Shown here in pieces: positions 1 to 14,800 of a DNA stretch of 64,000 nucleotides (positions are counted from its first letter, which is position 1; each line of letters begins with the position of its first letter). The notes under the pieces are model-generated. The model was not told the DNA's origin. It did not search any database and saw only the letters and a list, made by a program, of their open reading frames with translations. A program made the translations under genes and the position numbers. The stretch covers positions 52,945,702 to 53,009,701 of the forward strand of contig OZ020307.1 of NCBI GenBank assembly GCA_963971305.1, read 5' to 3'. This DNA is from Arcuatula senhousia. Taxonomy: Eukaryota; Mollusca; Bivalvia; Mytilida; Mytilidae.

Positions 1-540
1 CTTCTGTTCTTTCACTGCTGTCTTCTTTGGCTGTTGATCAGGTTGTTGATCATCAGGCTTCTTCTGTTCTTTCACTGCTGCCTTCTTTGGTGGTTGGTCA
101 TCAGGCCCCTTCTTCTGTTCTTTTGCTGCTGTCTTCTTTGGTGGTTGATCATCAGGCCCCCTCTTCTGTTCTTTCGCTGCTGTCTTCTTTGGTTGAAGGT
201 CATCAGGCCCCTTCTTCTGTTCTTTTGCTGCTGTCGTCTTTGGTGGTTGGTCATCAGGCCCTTTCTTCTGTTCTTTCACTGCTGTCTTCTTTGGTGGTTG
301 GTCATCAGGCCCCTTCTTCTGTTCTTTCACTGCTGTCTTCTTTGGTGGTTGGTCATCAGGCCCCCTCTTCTGTTCTTTCACTGCTGTCTTCTTTGGTGGT
401 TGGTCATCAGGCCCCTTCTTCTGTTCTTTCACTGCTGTCTTCTTTGGTGGTTGGTCATCAGGCCCCCTCTTCTGTTCTTTCACTGCTGTCTTCTTTGGTG
501 GTTGGTCATCTGGCCCCTTCTTCTGTTCTTTCAAGGACAT
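1..540. repeat. 51-bp coding minisatellite
   Basis: About ten copies of a 51-bp unit differ by a few substitutions and never break the multiple of three. Because the length is 17 codons, several frames on both strands stay open; only the minus frame has a start outside the repeat. Confidence 0.9.
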
Positions 541-608
541 AGCATATAACCTCATTTGGTGTAGCCTTGCACGATAACCTTTCTTCTGTCTAGGCATTTT
601 GATTTACT
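1..608 (-). CDS. Partial ORF of 17-residue Lys/Pro-rich tandem repeats
   Basis: A minus-strand frame opens with ATG at 597-595 and stays open to the window edge, giving at least 199 codons with no stop. A good acceptor (TTTTTCAG) sits at 616-609, so the exon probably starts at 608 and the ATG is 11 nt inside it; an in-frame TAA lies between the two, which fixes this ATG as the start. The first 25 residues are basic (starting MPRQKKGYRARLHQMRLYAM). The rest is about ten copies of a 17-residue unit close to KKGPDDQPPKKTAVKEQ. No domain, signal peptide or membrane segment is visible. It is on the same strand as INTS1 but reading INTS1 phase into it hits a stop, so it is a separate nested transcript or a minisatellite that happens to be open. 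The family is not recognised. Confidence 0.45.
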
Positions 609-1194
609 CTGAAAAAGATTGAAAATCTGTTGCAATCTTGAAACATAGGCTGGTGATCAGCCTTAACAATAGGTATACTTGCAATCTGTCACTTTTTAAA
701 TCTCTGCCATCATCCTTTTCTTTCCAATATAAAAACCTCTCTCTTGAAATCACATCCTTTTAATTTCTGAAAATATTTTATAATTGAAATTATATTAACT
801 TGATTAAATAGCATAGTTTTGTTAAAAAATATATATAATAAAAACTGCATTGAAAACAAAATGCTAATATTTCAAGATGGATAAATCACATTTTTACATT
901 TAAATATATTCTAAATTCAAAGGAACATCTTTCAATAAACAATATCCATGGCATTAGCAAAATAAAATTTTATAAGTACAATAAATGTTTACACAACTGA
1001 ATGTCTTAAAAAGGCATAAGGTACAAATAATTCAAAAAAATAAGTGTATACTTGCTAGATGTCTGGCACTACCTGTACATAAGATAATGTAACTGTATAC
1101 CCTAAAAAGTGTCAAAGGCTCTACAAAAAAGTAGTTGAATAAAGTTTAATTGAAAAAAAATAAAATCTAAGTTTCATGTACACAATTAAACCTT
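609..1194. other. AT-rich stretch, no gene seen
   Basis: Very AT-rich sequence with short A and T runs and no exon-like frame, tRNA-like fold or recognisable repeat. It would hold the upstream intron or promoter of the repeat ORF at 1-608. Confidence 0.6.
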
Positions 1195-2533
1195 TAACCC
1201 TTGTTGTTCAATGACTAAGTCCATGTTTTGCTATGGGAAACCCCAGAAATCATTTTGATCAAATTTAAAAAAGTAGGTGCACATCTACATCATGTCACAA
1301 AGAATGTGTAACAGTTTCATGAAAATCCATTAAGGGGTTTAGGAGGAGTTGCGGATAAGAGATGGGTACCCCCCTTGTAGTCCAATGGCTAAGTCCATGT
1401 TTTGTTATGGGAAACCCCAAAAATCATTCTGATCAAATTTTAAAATAGTAGGCGCACATCTTCATTATGTTACAAAGAATGTGTGCAAGTTTCATGAAAA
1501 TCCACTAAGGGGTTTAGGAGGAGTTGCGGATAAGAGATGGGTACCCCCCTTGTAGTACAATGCCTAAGTCCATGTTTTGTTATGGGAAACCCCAAAAATC
1601 ATTCTGATCAAATTTTAAAATAGTAGGTGCACATTTACATTATGTCACAAAGATTGTGTGCAAGTTTCATGAAAATCCACCAAGGGGTTTAGGAGGAGTT
1701 GTGGATAAGAGATGGGTACCCCCTTGTAGTTCAATGGCTAAGTCCATGTTTTGTTATGGGAAACCCCCAAAATCATTCTGATCAAATTTTAAAATAGTAG
1801 GCGCACATCTTCATCATGTTACAAAGAATGTGTGCAAGTTTCATGAAAATCCACTAAGGGGTATAAGAGGAGTTGCGGATAAGAGATGGGTACCCCCCTT
1901 GTAGTCCAATGCCCAAGTCCATGTTTTGTTATGGGAAACCCCAAAAATCATTCTGATCAAATTTTAAAATAGTAGGTGCACATCTACATTATGTCACAAA
2001 GATTGTGTGCAAGTTTCATGAAAATCCACCAAGGGGTTTAGGAGGAGTTGTGGATAAGAGATGGGTACCCCCCCTTGTAGTCCAATGGCTAAGTCCATGT
2101 TTTGTTATGGGAAACCCCCAAAATCATTCTGATCAAATTTTAAAATAGTAGGTGCACATCTTCATCATGTTACAAAGAATGTGTGCAAGTTTCATGACAA
2201 TCCACTAAGGGGTATAAGAGGAGTTGCGGATAAGAGATGGGTACCCCCCTTGTAGTCCAATGCCTAAGTCCATGTTTTGTTATGGGAAACCCCAAAAATC
2301 ATTCTGATCAAATTTTAAAATAGTAGGTGCACATCTACATTATGTCACAAAGATTGTGTGCAAGTTTCATGAAAATCCACCAAGGGGTTTAGGAGGAGTT
2401 GTGGATAAGAGATGGGTAACCTGAAGTGTAACGGAAGGACGGACGGAAGGACGGAAGGACGGACGGAAGGACGGAAGGACGGACACCCCTATCACTATAT
2501 ACCCCCCACTTTTTAAGCGGGGGGTATAAAAAG
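1195..2533 (-). mobile_element. Rolling-circle-like element, CCCCCCAC-hairpin family
   Basis: Seven or so tandem units of about 170 bp (each with AAGTCCATGTTTTG and GTTGCGGATAAGAGATGGG) are followed by a GGAC/GGAA microsatellite (about 2427-2484) and a hairpin (about 2495-2528, stem ATACCCCCCAC with GCGGGGGGTAT), then an A run. A complete relative lies at 36226-37328. The left terminus expected to read CTAG is not visible, so this copy looks truncated there. Family assignment rests on architecture only, because no transposase is present. Confidence 0.6.
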
Positions 2534-2692
2534 GTCTGCTTGAAATAAAACTAGTGAAAAATAAAGAAAATCTGAATTAGATAAGAAAAATAATCATTGT
2601 CATACTAGAATGCCTTTATTAGCAATTGAAGAACCTTAAGCTCAAAACGTTTTTCTTTACTCTTTTCAATATATACTTGTCTTATATAATAC

Positions 2693-2819
2693 CTTTGTTA
2701 TGAAAGTCTGAGACGTGCTGATATCTGTCATGTTTAAATCAGACTCTGGCATCATGTAGAGGACTTTAGGACATTGGCAGTATAGTTCCATTAGCAACTG
2801 TTCATATACATTCTTTTTT
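2693..2819 (-). CDS. INTS1: INTS1 exon 22
   Basis: Acceptor TTTTTCAG, donor AAG/GTATTA. It completes the AG left by exon 21 and reads KKNVYEQLLMELYCQCPKVL, like the human stretch around RRCRDLLLQLYLQRPEL. It ends in phase 0. The following exons lie outside the window. Confidence 0.85.
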
Positions 2820-5800
2820 CTGAAAAAAAAATCCAAGTTAAGCATGATGCCATACTCTGCAACATGAACAAGTAACATAAGCTTGACAGTAATTCTGATT
2901 TGGTTTGATTTCTGAATGGACCAGAACACATTATGCCCCTCTTCTTTTGTAGGTGGGTTCAAATGCTACACATGATCTCAGTAGACTGTACATATTTACA
3001 TCTAAATAGAGTATGTGTACAGAACCTTAGGACATTGGCAGTCAAATTCCATTCACAACTGTTAATAAACATACTTATTTCTGAGACGAAAACGACAAAT
3101 ACTCGTGATAATTTTAAAGTGGCAACATTTTTTTTAGTATTTACATCTGATGAAATTCTAACAGAAAACAATAATGTATGGTAGCCAAAGTATTTTGTCT
3201 TACAATTTGCAGTGACTTCAAGTTTTAATTATGAAAACAAATTAAAACTAGAAATACTTTGAGCCAACTGACAAAAGGATATTTCCCTTATATATCAAAA
3301 TCTACAAAGTATATGGATCAAACAGTCTAAATATCTCCCTTTACTAACATCCAAGAACACTGAACTGCACATCTCAATATGATATGCCTCCTTCATGTCA
3401 AGTTTCATCATCATTCATCAAGTCATTTAGGAGTACATGTAGTTTTGCTTCTATAATACATGTATATAGACAAACTGCATGTAACTACTATTTACCCCTA
3501 AACTTTGTTTGCTGGGGAATATAACAGAATAAACTTTAAGATTGGTGGTGCCTAAAATGTGTAACCCGTACCCGTACCCGTACCCGCACCCAGATTGTTC
3601 AAAATTTCACATATTCGCTTCGATTGTAGCAAAAACAAAGTCAATCATTGTAATATTTGATGTATGCCTTTTAAGTATGACATTGAATGATTTCATATCT
3701 CAAAGCTTTAAAATTAACATTCATATTTTGATGTATTTCATGTTTTTACTCGATACCGTCATTGAAAATTTACCCGTACCCGATGACATACAGGGCCTTT
3801 TCTCATCAAATGAGAAACAGATTTGTTTCAAACATGAATTAAAAGTTACAAAAATATATCAGCAGTAAGTGAATGAACGATTTATTCAAAAACAATAACT
3901 ATCTATTTCACAATTTCGCTTTATACCGAGGCACCTATCGCGATTTTACTCAATGTTTACAAATAACCCGTACCTGGTGAAAATCCGGGCCAAAGATATG
4001 ATAATATTGGAGCGTACAAAATAAGTATAAACATATTCATTTAAGAGTCAATTTACAATACAATCGCTATAAACATTAAATATAACATTTAACAATTAAA
4101 ACGAATCCAATTAACGATGAAAAAGTTTTATTTTTGAGGAGTTCAAAGTTATCACTTCTTTGGCACATTCGTCATGGTGTAAACTTCCGGTTACACATTT
4201 TAGGCACCAAAATTTTCTAACATCATTGATTTTGGAAAATTAGAATAACGATTTGAAAAACAAATGATATCAGGTCATTGAATAACTTATCAGAAATCTT
4301 CATGTGCAATTTCAGAAAGTTTCATTGCGTTTTCGCTCTTTACGAGTCAAATTTGCAAACTGGTGCGGGTACGGGTACGGGTAAATGAGCCAAAAATGGT
4401 ACGGGTACGGGTACGGGTTACACATTTTAGGCACCACCTTTAAGATTAGTAAAACTTTTCTTAACCAAACTGGATTGAAAGTCCGTTCCTTTTTTTCTTC
4501 ATATTAAACCTTTATTAAGGTTCATCTGTACCTTTCTTTAAAACATGGCGTTATTTTTAATATATTTTCAGTATATGCACAGCCAAAACTGCACATAAAT
4601 TTAAAATATAAAGTGTAGCTGGACCTAGATATTAAAAATTCTTACCTTTTCTCTATGAAGTGTTCCCGAAAAAATCCTTTATTTTAGAGATCTCTTTTTT
4701 CTCCGCTTTAAAAACACCCAATTTAAGGCTAATATCACTTTCGCCCTTTCTTGTGGCCTCAAATTTCATGCAACTTTCAATAAGGGATTTAACTAAAAGT
4801 GTTCACCTCGTTTCATGAAAGAGGCACAATAGGGATAGTTTGTCCTTTTTCAATTTAAAATCTGAACAGGAAAAAAAAGAGATCTTTATTTTTAAGGAAT
4901 TTAAAATGAAAAATTGATAGAAATTGAATCAGAAATTACCATATCTAGGTCCAGCTAGGCTTTATTTTATTATTTTATTTGTAGATTTTGTTCTGCATAT
5001 ACTAAAAAATAGGTAGAAAATTTCGCCATTTTTAACGAAAGGTACAGATGAACCTTAAAACAAACATTTGTATATTCAGAAAAAAATTCTTTTGTCCAAA
5101 TAGGTCAAGTCCAGGCAGGTTTCACTAAATTACTATAATACCAAAACTTTTAAAGCCAATTTAAGATTTCATGATGTTCTCCCCCTTTTCATACCTGTTA
5201 TCATTAATGGCAGTTGTGATATGTTTTATGGCACATTTCATTGACATCTCATTTTCTCTGATACATGCCATCAGCAGACAGCAACGTAATCTAATCCTAT
5301 CCTCAATGTCAAGGATATCTGTTACCATGGCAACCTCTTGAACTATGAACTCTACTACAGATATGACCTGCTGAGGGGTCAAGGCTAAAATGTCCTCTTG
5401 TTTGTGATTCTTAAAAGAAAATGATAAACTATTGTTTAAAGATAATAATATTGTTTTTGCATTTGATGTCCTTCTTTAGATATTTTGTTGGATTTTCATG
5501 TGTGCACATTATGAATCAATTTAAGATTAAGACTTTGTTGAATGCTTTTGCTGAACCAAACACATTGAAATGAAACCACAGTATCATACAAACATAGCAT
5601 CAATCCAGCTGATATACCAAAGAACAATGGCAAGCACAAAATTATTCACAATAATGTCATTAATGATTTGTTTAACTAAAATCTCTTTATAAGTAACTAC
5701 TATTTTTCAAAATTATCACCTGACTTAAAATGAAACTTAACAATTCTCCATAAGAAAGTAAGGTCAATCAAGATAGGGAGTGAAATAACCAGACATAATG

Positions 5801-8800
5801 TACAAAGTTGGATGATAATCTTAAACTCCTGAAAGATTATGAAGGGCACTAAGAAAATCTCTTCTCCCACAATGATGACATTTTCATGAAACTAAATGGT
5901 TCACCAAAGACAAGTATAAAACCATAAAGACATTTATAAATTCAGGGAATCAAATACTTAAAAAATGAAATTTCTGTACAAAGTATAAAGTAACATTCAT
6001 CAGAAGTAACAATTTTACAAACCTTTGGGATTTTCTGTTCTCTTCCTTTCCATATTTTAGGTATCTGCAAACAGGCCCACAGGAAATCTAAGACTGTAGA
6101 TGGATTGTAGCTAGGAAAAACAACAACAGGGATATCAAAAAGTTTTCTCTCTTTAATATACACTAAAATAAATGTAATCGCTGATGCTATAATTTTAAGG
6201 TTATTTTTTTTTCAATGATTTTAAATAATTTTGATGCTCTATTAGCTCACCTGGCCAAAGGCCATGTGAGCTTATGTCATCAGTATGCGTCCGTCATCGT
6301 CTGTTGTCGTCCGTTAATAATTTCAAAAATCTTCTTCTCTGAAACCACTGATCCAATTTAACTGAAACTTTGCAGGAATGATATATGACATGAAGGCAAC
6401 AAACAATCCTCATTTTAAAATGATTCGATAAAAAACATGGCCGCTGTTACTAAAAATAAAACAGGGTAAAATCACTTAAAATGGCTTATAACTCAGCAAC
6501 CATAACAGATAGAAAAAATCTGAAGGATCTTAGGCTCTTCGGAATCAAAAGCTCTACAAAAGTCTCCATAAGGTCGAAGTTAGCAGATGATCCTTTATAG
6601 GGATTACAGCCCCTTAAAGACAAAAAATGGTGCTTTTTGTCTATAGAAGAAAACTATTGCAGATAGAGAAAAGCTGTTGGAATTTTTAAAATATTGCAAT
6701 ACTTCAGCACTTTCTACAGTATCCATTACAAAAGGCTATTTTTGCAGGTGTTAAATTTGATGATTATAAAAAAATGAATCTCCTCAATTTAAGCAGATAA
6801 AAGATTTTAATCCACCCAGTTGGTCTGCAATAACAATTTTTAGTTAATATTTTTTTTCAGTTTTCTTTTATCTGATCATCTTCACAAAAGGACAAGAAGC
6901 ACAATTTGGCCCCCTTTATTTCTGCATATTTTTCAAATTTGGAATATTCCATAGTTATTGTGGGCTTTTGCAGTAAAGAGGTCAGAGTACATGGGACAGT
7001 CATTGATTTTTTATGAAATGAACTCTTTTGTTAGAATATGCATGTGCAAAGATGGTCAATTCAATGCAATATGGCAAAATAGGCTCTAAATGGCTAAAAT
7101 TGATGTTGTTTTTGTGAAAAATAATTATGAGCGGTCCTGTAACTCACAACAATAGTTTCAGAAAACATTGGTATAATGATGCCATACCTGCAGAAAAATG
7201 TTTTTGTGGGTCACTGGTCCACTCATAATTTTTTTTTATTTAAAACATATGAAAATTTGCCATATTTCAAGCTTTTTGAAGAAAAAGTCCCTTTTCCCAC
7301 ATAATTAGCCCACCATTAAAGAGAAAACTGATAAATAATACAGTTGAAACATACAAATTATTTTAAGATCACCACTTTAGAGTAGTAATATGAATATTTC
7401 ATAGAAATTTGTCAGTTTTGGAAAAGGGGCCAAAAACAGCCCTTATCATATCTTGTCCTTTGATACCTGTTGAAACTAGCTGCTCTTCTATAGAGCAGTA
7501 TCTTAACTCATTTCTTGATACATTTTTATATTTGGTTGTTGATCAGTACATTGAAACAGTCAGTGTTAAACAACAGGGTTTTAGTTACGATTTACATTGA
7601 TATTTAACATGTTAAAGATTAACACTTTTTTAAGCTTAAACCTTAAATGTTTTCATGGATTTTTAAATATTTTTGATGGTTTATTGAATAAGTAACCACA
7701 TTTCATTTTTTTTTTCGAAACCTGATATTGTTGATATTATCAGCAACAGCAATAATGGCAAATTTAAGGGAGGCATCTGTTAATAAGAAATAAAAGAATG
7801 TTTGTAAAGTAGCAAATCATCCTTAAAGTTATTGTTTTTTTTTCTAACAAGAATAGGATAAGGAGACATGATGCTCTTCCTTGCTACATGTGACTTTTTT
7901 CTCGATCAATATACCAATAATGTTACGGGTATAGTTTTATGATGATTTTTGTATGCTTTTATGCTGATGTGGATAAAGTTTCATGTTGGTTTCACATTTC
8001 TTTCAGGGTTTCAGTGAAATGTACCTTAGCCTATTGTCCACCTCATTTCATAGGTGCTAAAGGGTTGACTGGCTCTATATGCCCCTCTAATTTGTTGGGT
8101 AGGGCATAAACATCAACAAAATTACTTTTGTATAACCAATACAGCATTATCATAAATTTTGAAGACCACTGTTAATAATTTTACCTGTTTAAACCATTAC
8201 TTTTAAGCACTGTGTAAATGCACTGATGAAGGGAAGACCAGCTGGTTTGGTGTGTTAACATTGCAAGAAGATAAGCTCTGCAATTAGGGGAGTTAACTCC
8301 AGAAGGGGACATAACTCCTGATGGCGTCTGCTGCTTCCCAAACAGAAGATACTGCTCAAGTTCTGGGACAATTTTTACCACTTCAGGATCCAGAAGTTCT
8401 AACCAGTCTACCAGTAAGGTTGACATGCCTTGTGTTATAGGGGTATTGTCACTGTAAAAAAGATACATACATGTTATAATAAGCAAATGATGGATATATG
8501 CATTCCTGCAGCACTAATTCCCACTGTCAGTTCTGAATTTCACTCGGGATATGCAGTTTGCCATATCTAATAACTAAGCAGCACAGATTCCCACAGTTCT
8601 GTATATCACTCAGGACATGCAGTTTGCCACATCTAATAACTAAGCAGCACAGATTCCCACAGTTCTGTATATCACTCAGGACATGCAGTTTGCCATATCT
8701 AATAACTAAGCAGCACAGATTCCCACAGTTCTGTATATCACTCAGGACATGCAGTTTGCCACATCTAATCATTATGCAAAATTACACTTTTTTCAATTAT

Positions 8801-11800
8801 AGATATTGGGAAAGCTTAACAGAATTTCTGTTTCATAAATGGTGGGATCATCTTCTTAACTTGATCCGAATTTCTTATCTAGCCAGATTTTTTTTATTGT
8901 TACTAAACTTAGTATAATGCTTATAACAATTCTTCACCAGGAAGAAGGGTAAGAATCAGAGATAATTTAGATGGGCACAAAGGCGTATTTAGGACCAGCA
9001 TGCTGGGCAGGCGCCCTCCCGTTAAAAAGTCCAATGACAATTTTGTTAATCTATCTGCTTTTGATAAACTTTTCTGGTGTTTCACTTGTGAAAATGTTGA
9101 AATTATTCATCATTTGAGTGTCTTTCTACAGGAATCAAACATAACTTGATAATTATATATGTAATTATTGAACTATGGAACGTCCTGCTATATTATTTGT
9201 TGTTCTTGAATCACTCTGATATCACTTATAATCATAAATGTTGTAATGTCTTTGCCCCTTGAGGGCCCTTAATTGGCCAATAAACTTATTTGTATTTTTT
9301 TGTATTTTGTATTCGTTTGACAGGAAAAATTGATTAGGAACTGTATGAAACAAGACTTCCCAGAAATGTTCTTCATAAGGAGGATAAAAACACGTTAAAA
9401 TCTAATTTACCTGTTCAATATTACAGTGCAAGTTAGTTCAGTAGCCTTTGGGACATCATGAGATTTGATTAAACTCTTTATAAGGAGGATAAAAACAAGT
9501 TAAAATCTAATTTACATGTTCAATATTACTGTGCAAGCTAGTTCAGTAGCCTTTGGGACATCATCAGATTTGATTAAACTCTTTATAAGGAGGATAAAAA
9601 CAAGTTAAAATATAATGTACCTGTTCAATATTACTGTGCAAGCTAGTTCAGTAGCCTTTGGAACGTCATCAGATTTGATCAAACTCTTCATACAATTTTT
9701 CATTAAACTCTCTACGGTATGTTCACCTTCGTCAGCTTTAAGCTGAATTTCTAAAATAAATGCAAAAAGACAAATTAAATATTGATGATGAAATTTCATC
9801 AACATGACATTCAATATCACAAATGTAATTTGAAATGTTTAATATAATATTATTTTTAATAACGTTTAATATCATATCATTAGATGTGGAATAAGTGTTA
9901 AAAAGACACAACTACTACATTATAAATTCTGTGAAACCAAAATGGAAACCAGTCAGCAGCATTCAAATATTCAGAATGACCAAATATTCTATTATAAACA
10001 AGTGTGGCCACTAAAAGTAATATTGTCTCGCCTGCTGGCACCATCACTTAATTCAACTGTCCTGAGCTTTCATTTCTTGACATTAAAATATAAAAATTGA
10101 CCTACCAATATCAGATGCCTAGCTATAATACTTGAAAATGGGGTCAAGGTCAAGGGTCTGGAAATTTTCTGAGCTGATTTCGGTCATTTTTGTCTGATTG
10201 TGCTTAATACATATATGAACATTACAATGACCCCCCTTTTTTCCCTTATCCTCCTCTCTGAAATCCATCTCTTAATCTATAAAGGTAGTGTTTGTTTCTG
10301 TATAAAGTTTTATGACGTTCAACTTGATATCCAGATCATGTTTTTATTTCAGGTAGAGTCTCTTCAAAGATAGAAATTTCTATTGCAAACACGTTTCATG
10401 TTAAAAGTGAAAGTGAAAGTATAGAATCACCCGTATGTTGATATTTGGACACCACGTTCTGTTTACAAAATAAACATATCTAATGTCCCGAAAGACTGAG
10501 AAATGCTCCTTCAAATGTGAAATTGGTAACAATTATTGTTTTATAAGTATCAAAACAATCTGTACAGTGAATGAGTATTTACAAAATAAATATATTCCCG
10601 CACATGCGTAATCAAACACTATGCAAATTCATACAATTTGGTGTGCACGTTTTGATAAAAACCATCATTATTAGAAATTATTACTAAATAAACATAACGG
10701 GCATCTCAGGACAAATTAATAACATGAGTTGATTCATTTAATTAAACCCATACAATGCAGGTAAATGCCGATGGCCATGACTGATTATCTAATTAGCGTA
10801 ACCCCGAGGCTATTCTCACCTGTGTTTGACACCTAGGTGTTAATTATGTGATTAATGACCACAAGACAGATCATTAAACAATTATATGACCGATAAGTCA
10901 AATAATGCTTACAATAACATTTTGAATTGTCCGATTGGAAGAATATTTAGTCGGTCATTTAGGACAAAATTTCCGTCATGACCGGCAAATATGACCCGTT
11001 TCCAGACCCTTGGTCAAGGTCACACAGCATGGTGACAGTTTCATAGACCAGTACCTCAACTGTCTGTATAATCAATATCAGATGCTTACCTTTTGTACTT
11101 TTCCAGCGAATTTTCATCCACAAAAGTCTTACGAAAAGTTTTCGGCCTATAAAAGACCTAAGTTCACAGAGTCACTGGAGCATGAAAATGGGGTCAGGAT
11201 CACACGGCATGGTAGCAGTTGCGTAGACCATAACCTGAACTGTCTGTATACCAAATATCAGATGCCTAGCTATTATACTTTCAAGCAATTCATTGTCAAC
11301 AAAAGTCTTACGAAAAAGTTAACGGCCTAAAAAAAAGACCTAAGTTCACAGAGTCACTGGAGCATGAAAATGGGGTCAGGCTCAAAAGGTACGGCATGGT
11401 GACAGTTGCATACTGTCTGAATACCAAATATCAAATGCCTAGCTATTATACTTTTCAAGCAATTCATTGTCCACAAAAGTCTTACAAAAAAGTTTCGCTG
11501 GCACGGCCGCGGCCGTCGCCGCTGGAAAGTAATACCTATGTCTTGCCTTCCATGACTATTTGTCGCAGGCAAGACAACAATAAAAATGAATTTTGTAAGT
11601 GTAAATTTAGTCTGTTTTTTATTTTATTTTTTTCAATTTATGACAAAAATTAACATATCTATATACTATGTATAATCATCATTTCAAGGCACCTTTTATG
11701 ATTTCCTTAGGCTGTCCTGTGAGTATTTGATGTTTAGTTGGGTCAGACTTTTCTGTGCCCTTTTCTACATGGTATTTTGATATGATAGTTGCCAAAACAG

Positions 11801-14800
11801 ATTTCTGAGAGACGTTAGACAAATTCTGCATCAAAATCTCTAGATGGTTCCCAAGTCCTTCCTGCAATTAATAAAGTAAGGGAAATTGGTCTTTGAAAAT
11901 ATAATGTAAGCATGTCTATTATCAACCAATCCAGATCATGTATCTTGTGGTAAAGAGGTTGAATCAGTACTGATCAGAAGTAAAATATGAACAGAGAAAC
12001 AATATTCAATGAAATATACCTTACCCAAAACAACTTTGTTAAATACTAGTATCAGATCAAAGTCAATAAATTAGAAATTAATGACAATCAATCTTTAAAT
12101 ACAATTTACGTGTACTTAATATATTATATTTCATTTATATAAAATTGATATAATTTTTTTAATACTTACACTGTGGGAAACAAGAATCTTGAATAAGGGA
12201 CAAGACTTAGGATTAGTTAGGATTCCTTTCATAAATTTGGCTCTCTCTGGACCAACCATCAGCTGAAAAACATTAAACAAAGCAAGCATAATAATCAATG
12301 TTTCTTACAATTCAATCAGACAAACATTACCATAAACTTTGATAAACAAATGTACACAATTATCGCCCTTGGATTTTCGTTGTCCACGAATATAGTTCTA
12401 TTAAAAATAGTAACTATGAACAAGTATTGTGTGTGTGTGTTCTATTCACTTTTAGAGATTGATTTTGGTCTCAAATTGATGTCACAGTAATGAAGAAATT
12501 TAATGACATCCTTTAAAATCCAAATTCAATTAGGAAAGGTAGCTCTTTGTTGCACAAAAAGGGGGGAGTTTTGCTTTTCGGAAGCTCTCAGATCTTATCC
12601 CCTCTAGGACCCCAGAATTTTCAACTGTCAAAAAAGTTTGGTATCTGTGAAAGGAGAATTTGTTGCATTATTTGTTTGCAATTGTGGTAATGAGAAAGTG
12701 TGTTTAAATTTATTTGGTTTGAGCAGGTGCAATTTTTTTTAAATGAAATTTTCTTTTATTGAACAAAGAGGGAAAATTAAATGTGGTCTCGTACCAAATG
12801 ATTGAATTATCTATTTCCTAATTTCTTTTTTCAAACTTTTACTTTGACATTTAAAAAACCTATTGTATTTTTCTCTTTATTTTCCATTTAGAATGTGCTG
12901 ATAATTATGAAGTCAATAATTTTGACTATGTATGGCCTTCAAAGGTTCATTTCTATGTCCATATGCTAAACATAATTATTATTAAAATACATGTATTAGT
13001 TTTTTCCAACTAACATTAGAAAACTCTATTAAAACAGTTGTACTGACATTTCTTGGCATTGTTTTTAAAGGATTTACTTTGAGATTTTTACCCAATTACC
13101 ATAAACTATTTCCCTTTCTATCTACATGAAATAATGTTGTATGTTTGTATAAGAGAAGTAGGCATACATTTCATAAAGGGTAGTCTACTTAAAGCTTCTT
13201 TATGGTGATACTAACCTCCATAATACCAGATACAATATTCTGTACAATTGGTAGATTTGATGGTCTGGATATAGTCTAAAATAATACATAAAAAATTACA
13301 TATTTTAACACAAACAAATGCATGTTGTTTTATTATGTTAAAGTTAAGATTTGATCATTAAACTACATGCATAAATATTCATATTTAAGTGTTATTTTGA
13401 TACAGCTCAATTTTCTAAATTTAGTTAACAAAGTAAAACTGATGCATAAATTTAATAGCACAATTATTATCTTATAGCATAAAAAATAAAATAAAATTAC
13501 TTTCAAAATCAAATAAAAACACATCTATTATTTCAACATACTGTTAATAGAGTTTGGTAATTCCTGTGATCATCAGAAGAGGGTTTGCCACAGTACACCT
13601 GTAAAATATGGACAAAATCTCAAGTAAATAAATCAAATCCACCAGTATGATAGATTTTTAAGTGGGCATTGCAAATATTGTAAAAAAATCATAATCTTAA
13701 ACGTATTTTAACAACACAATTTCAAGCAAAAGATTGAAAATTTATATCTATTTATAATTGAGGAACAGCTAAAAACGTTTTATAACATTGACCCATACCT
13801 TAACCAGGAGTGTCTGTATTTGTCCGAAACCTAATAAGGAGTGTCTGTATTTGTCTCATACCTTAACCAGGAGTGTCTGTATTTGTCCAATACCTTAACT
13901 AAGAGTGTCAGTATTTGTTCCATGTCCAATACCTTAACCGGGAGTGTCTGTATTTGTTCCTTGTCCCATACCTTAACCAGGAGTGTCTGTATTTGACCCA
14001 TACCTTAACTAGGAGTGTCTGTATTTGTTCCTTGTCCCATACAATAATCAGGAGTGTCTGTATTTGTTCCTTGTCCCATACCTTAACCAGGAGTGTCTGT
14101 ATTTGACCCATACCTTTATCAGGAGTGTCTGTATTTGTTCCTTGTCCAATACTCTAACAAGGAGTGACTGTTTTTGTTCCTTGTCCCATACCTTAACCAG
14201 GAGTGTCTGTATTTGTCCCATACCTTAACCAGAAGTGTCTGTATTTGTTCCTTGACCCATACCTTAACCAGGAGTGTCTGTATTTGTTCCTTGTCCCATA
14301 CCTTAACCAGGAGTGTCTGTATTTGTTCCATTCCTTAACCAAAAGTGTCTGTATTTGTTCCTTGTCCAATACCTTAACCAGGAGTGTCTGTATTTGTCTT
14401 ATACCTTAACCAGGAGTGTCTGTATTTGTCTTATACCTTAACCAGGAGTGTCTGTATTTGTTCCTTGTCCCATACCTTAACCAAGAGTGACTGTATTTGT
14501 CCCATACTTTAACCAGGAGTGTCTGTATTTGTCCCATACCTTAACCAGAAGTGTCTGTATTTGTTCCTTGACCCATACCTTAACCAGGAGTGTCTGTATT
14601 TGTTCCTTGTCCCATACCTTAACCAGGAGTGTCTGTATTTGTTCCATTCCTTAACCAAAAGTGTCTGTATTTGATCCTTGTCCAATACCTTAACCAGGAG
14701 TGTCTGTATTTGTCTTATACCTTAACCAGGAGTGTCTGTATTTGTTCCTTGTCCCATACCTTAACCAGGAGTGTCTGTATTTGTCCCATACCTTAACCAG

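Noticed and set aside
34..549. Plus-strand leucine-rich frames across 27-549
   Set aside because: They are antisense readings of the 51-bp repeat, which has its start codon and acceptor on the minus strand.
3560..3590. CCCGTA hexamers as interstitial telomere repeat
   Set aside because: Molluscan telomeres are TTAGGG-type, and the hexamers lie symmetrically in the inverted ends of a transposable element.
11010..11330. Plus-strand frame of 106 residues with an internal repeat
   Set aside because: It lies in ~190-bp tandem units of a rolling-circle-like element, and the similarity between its halves is the repeat unit.
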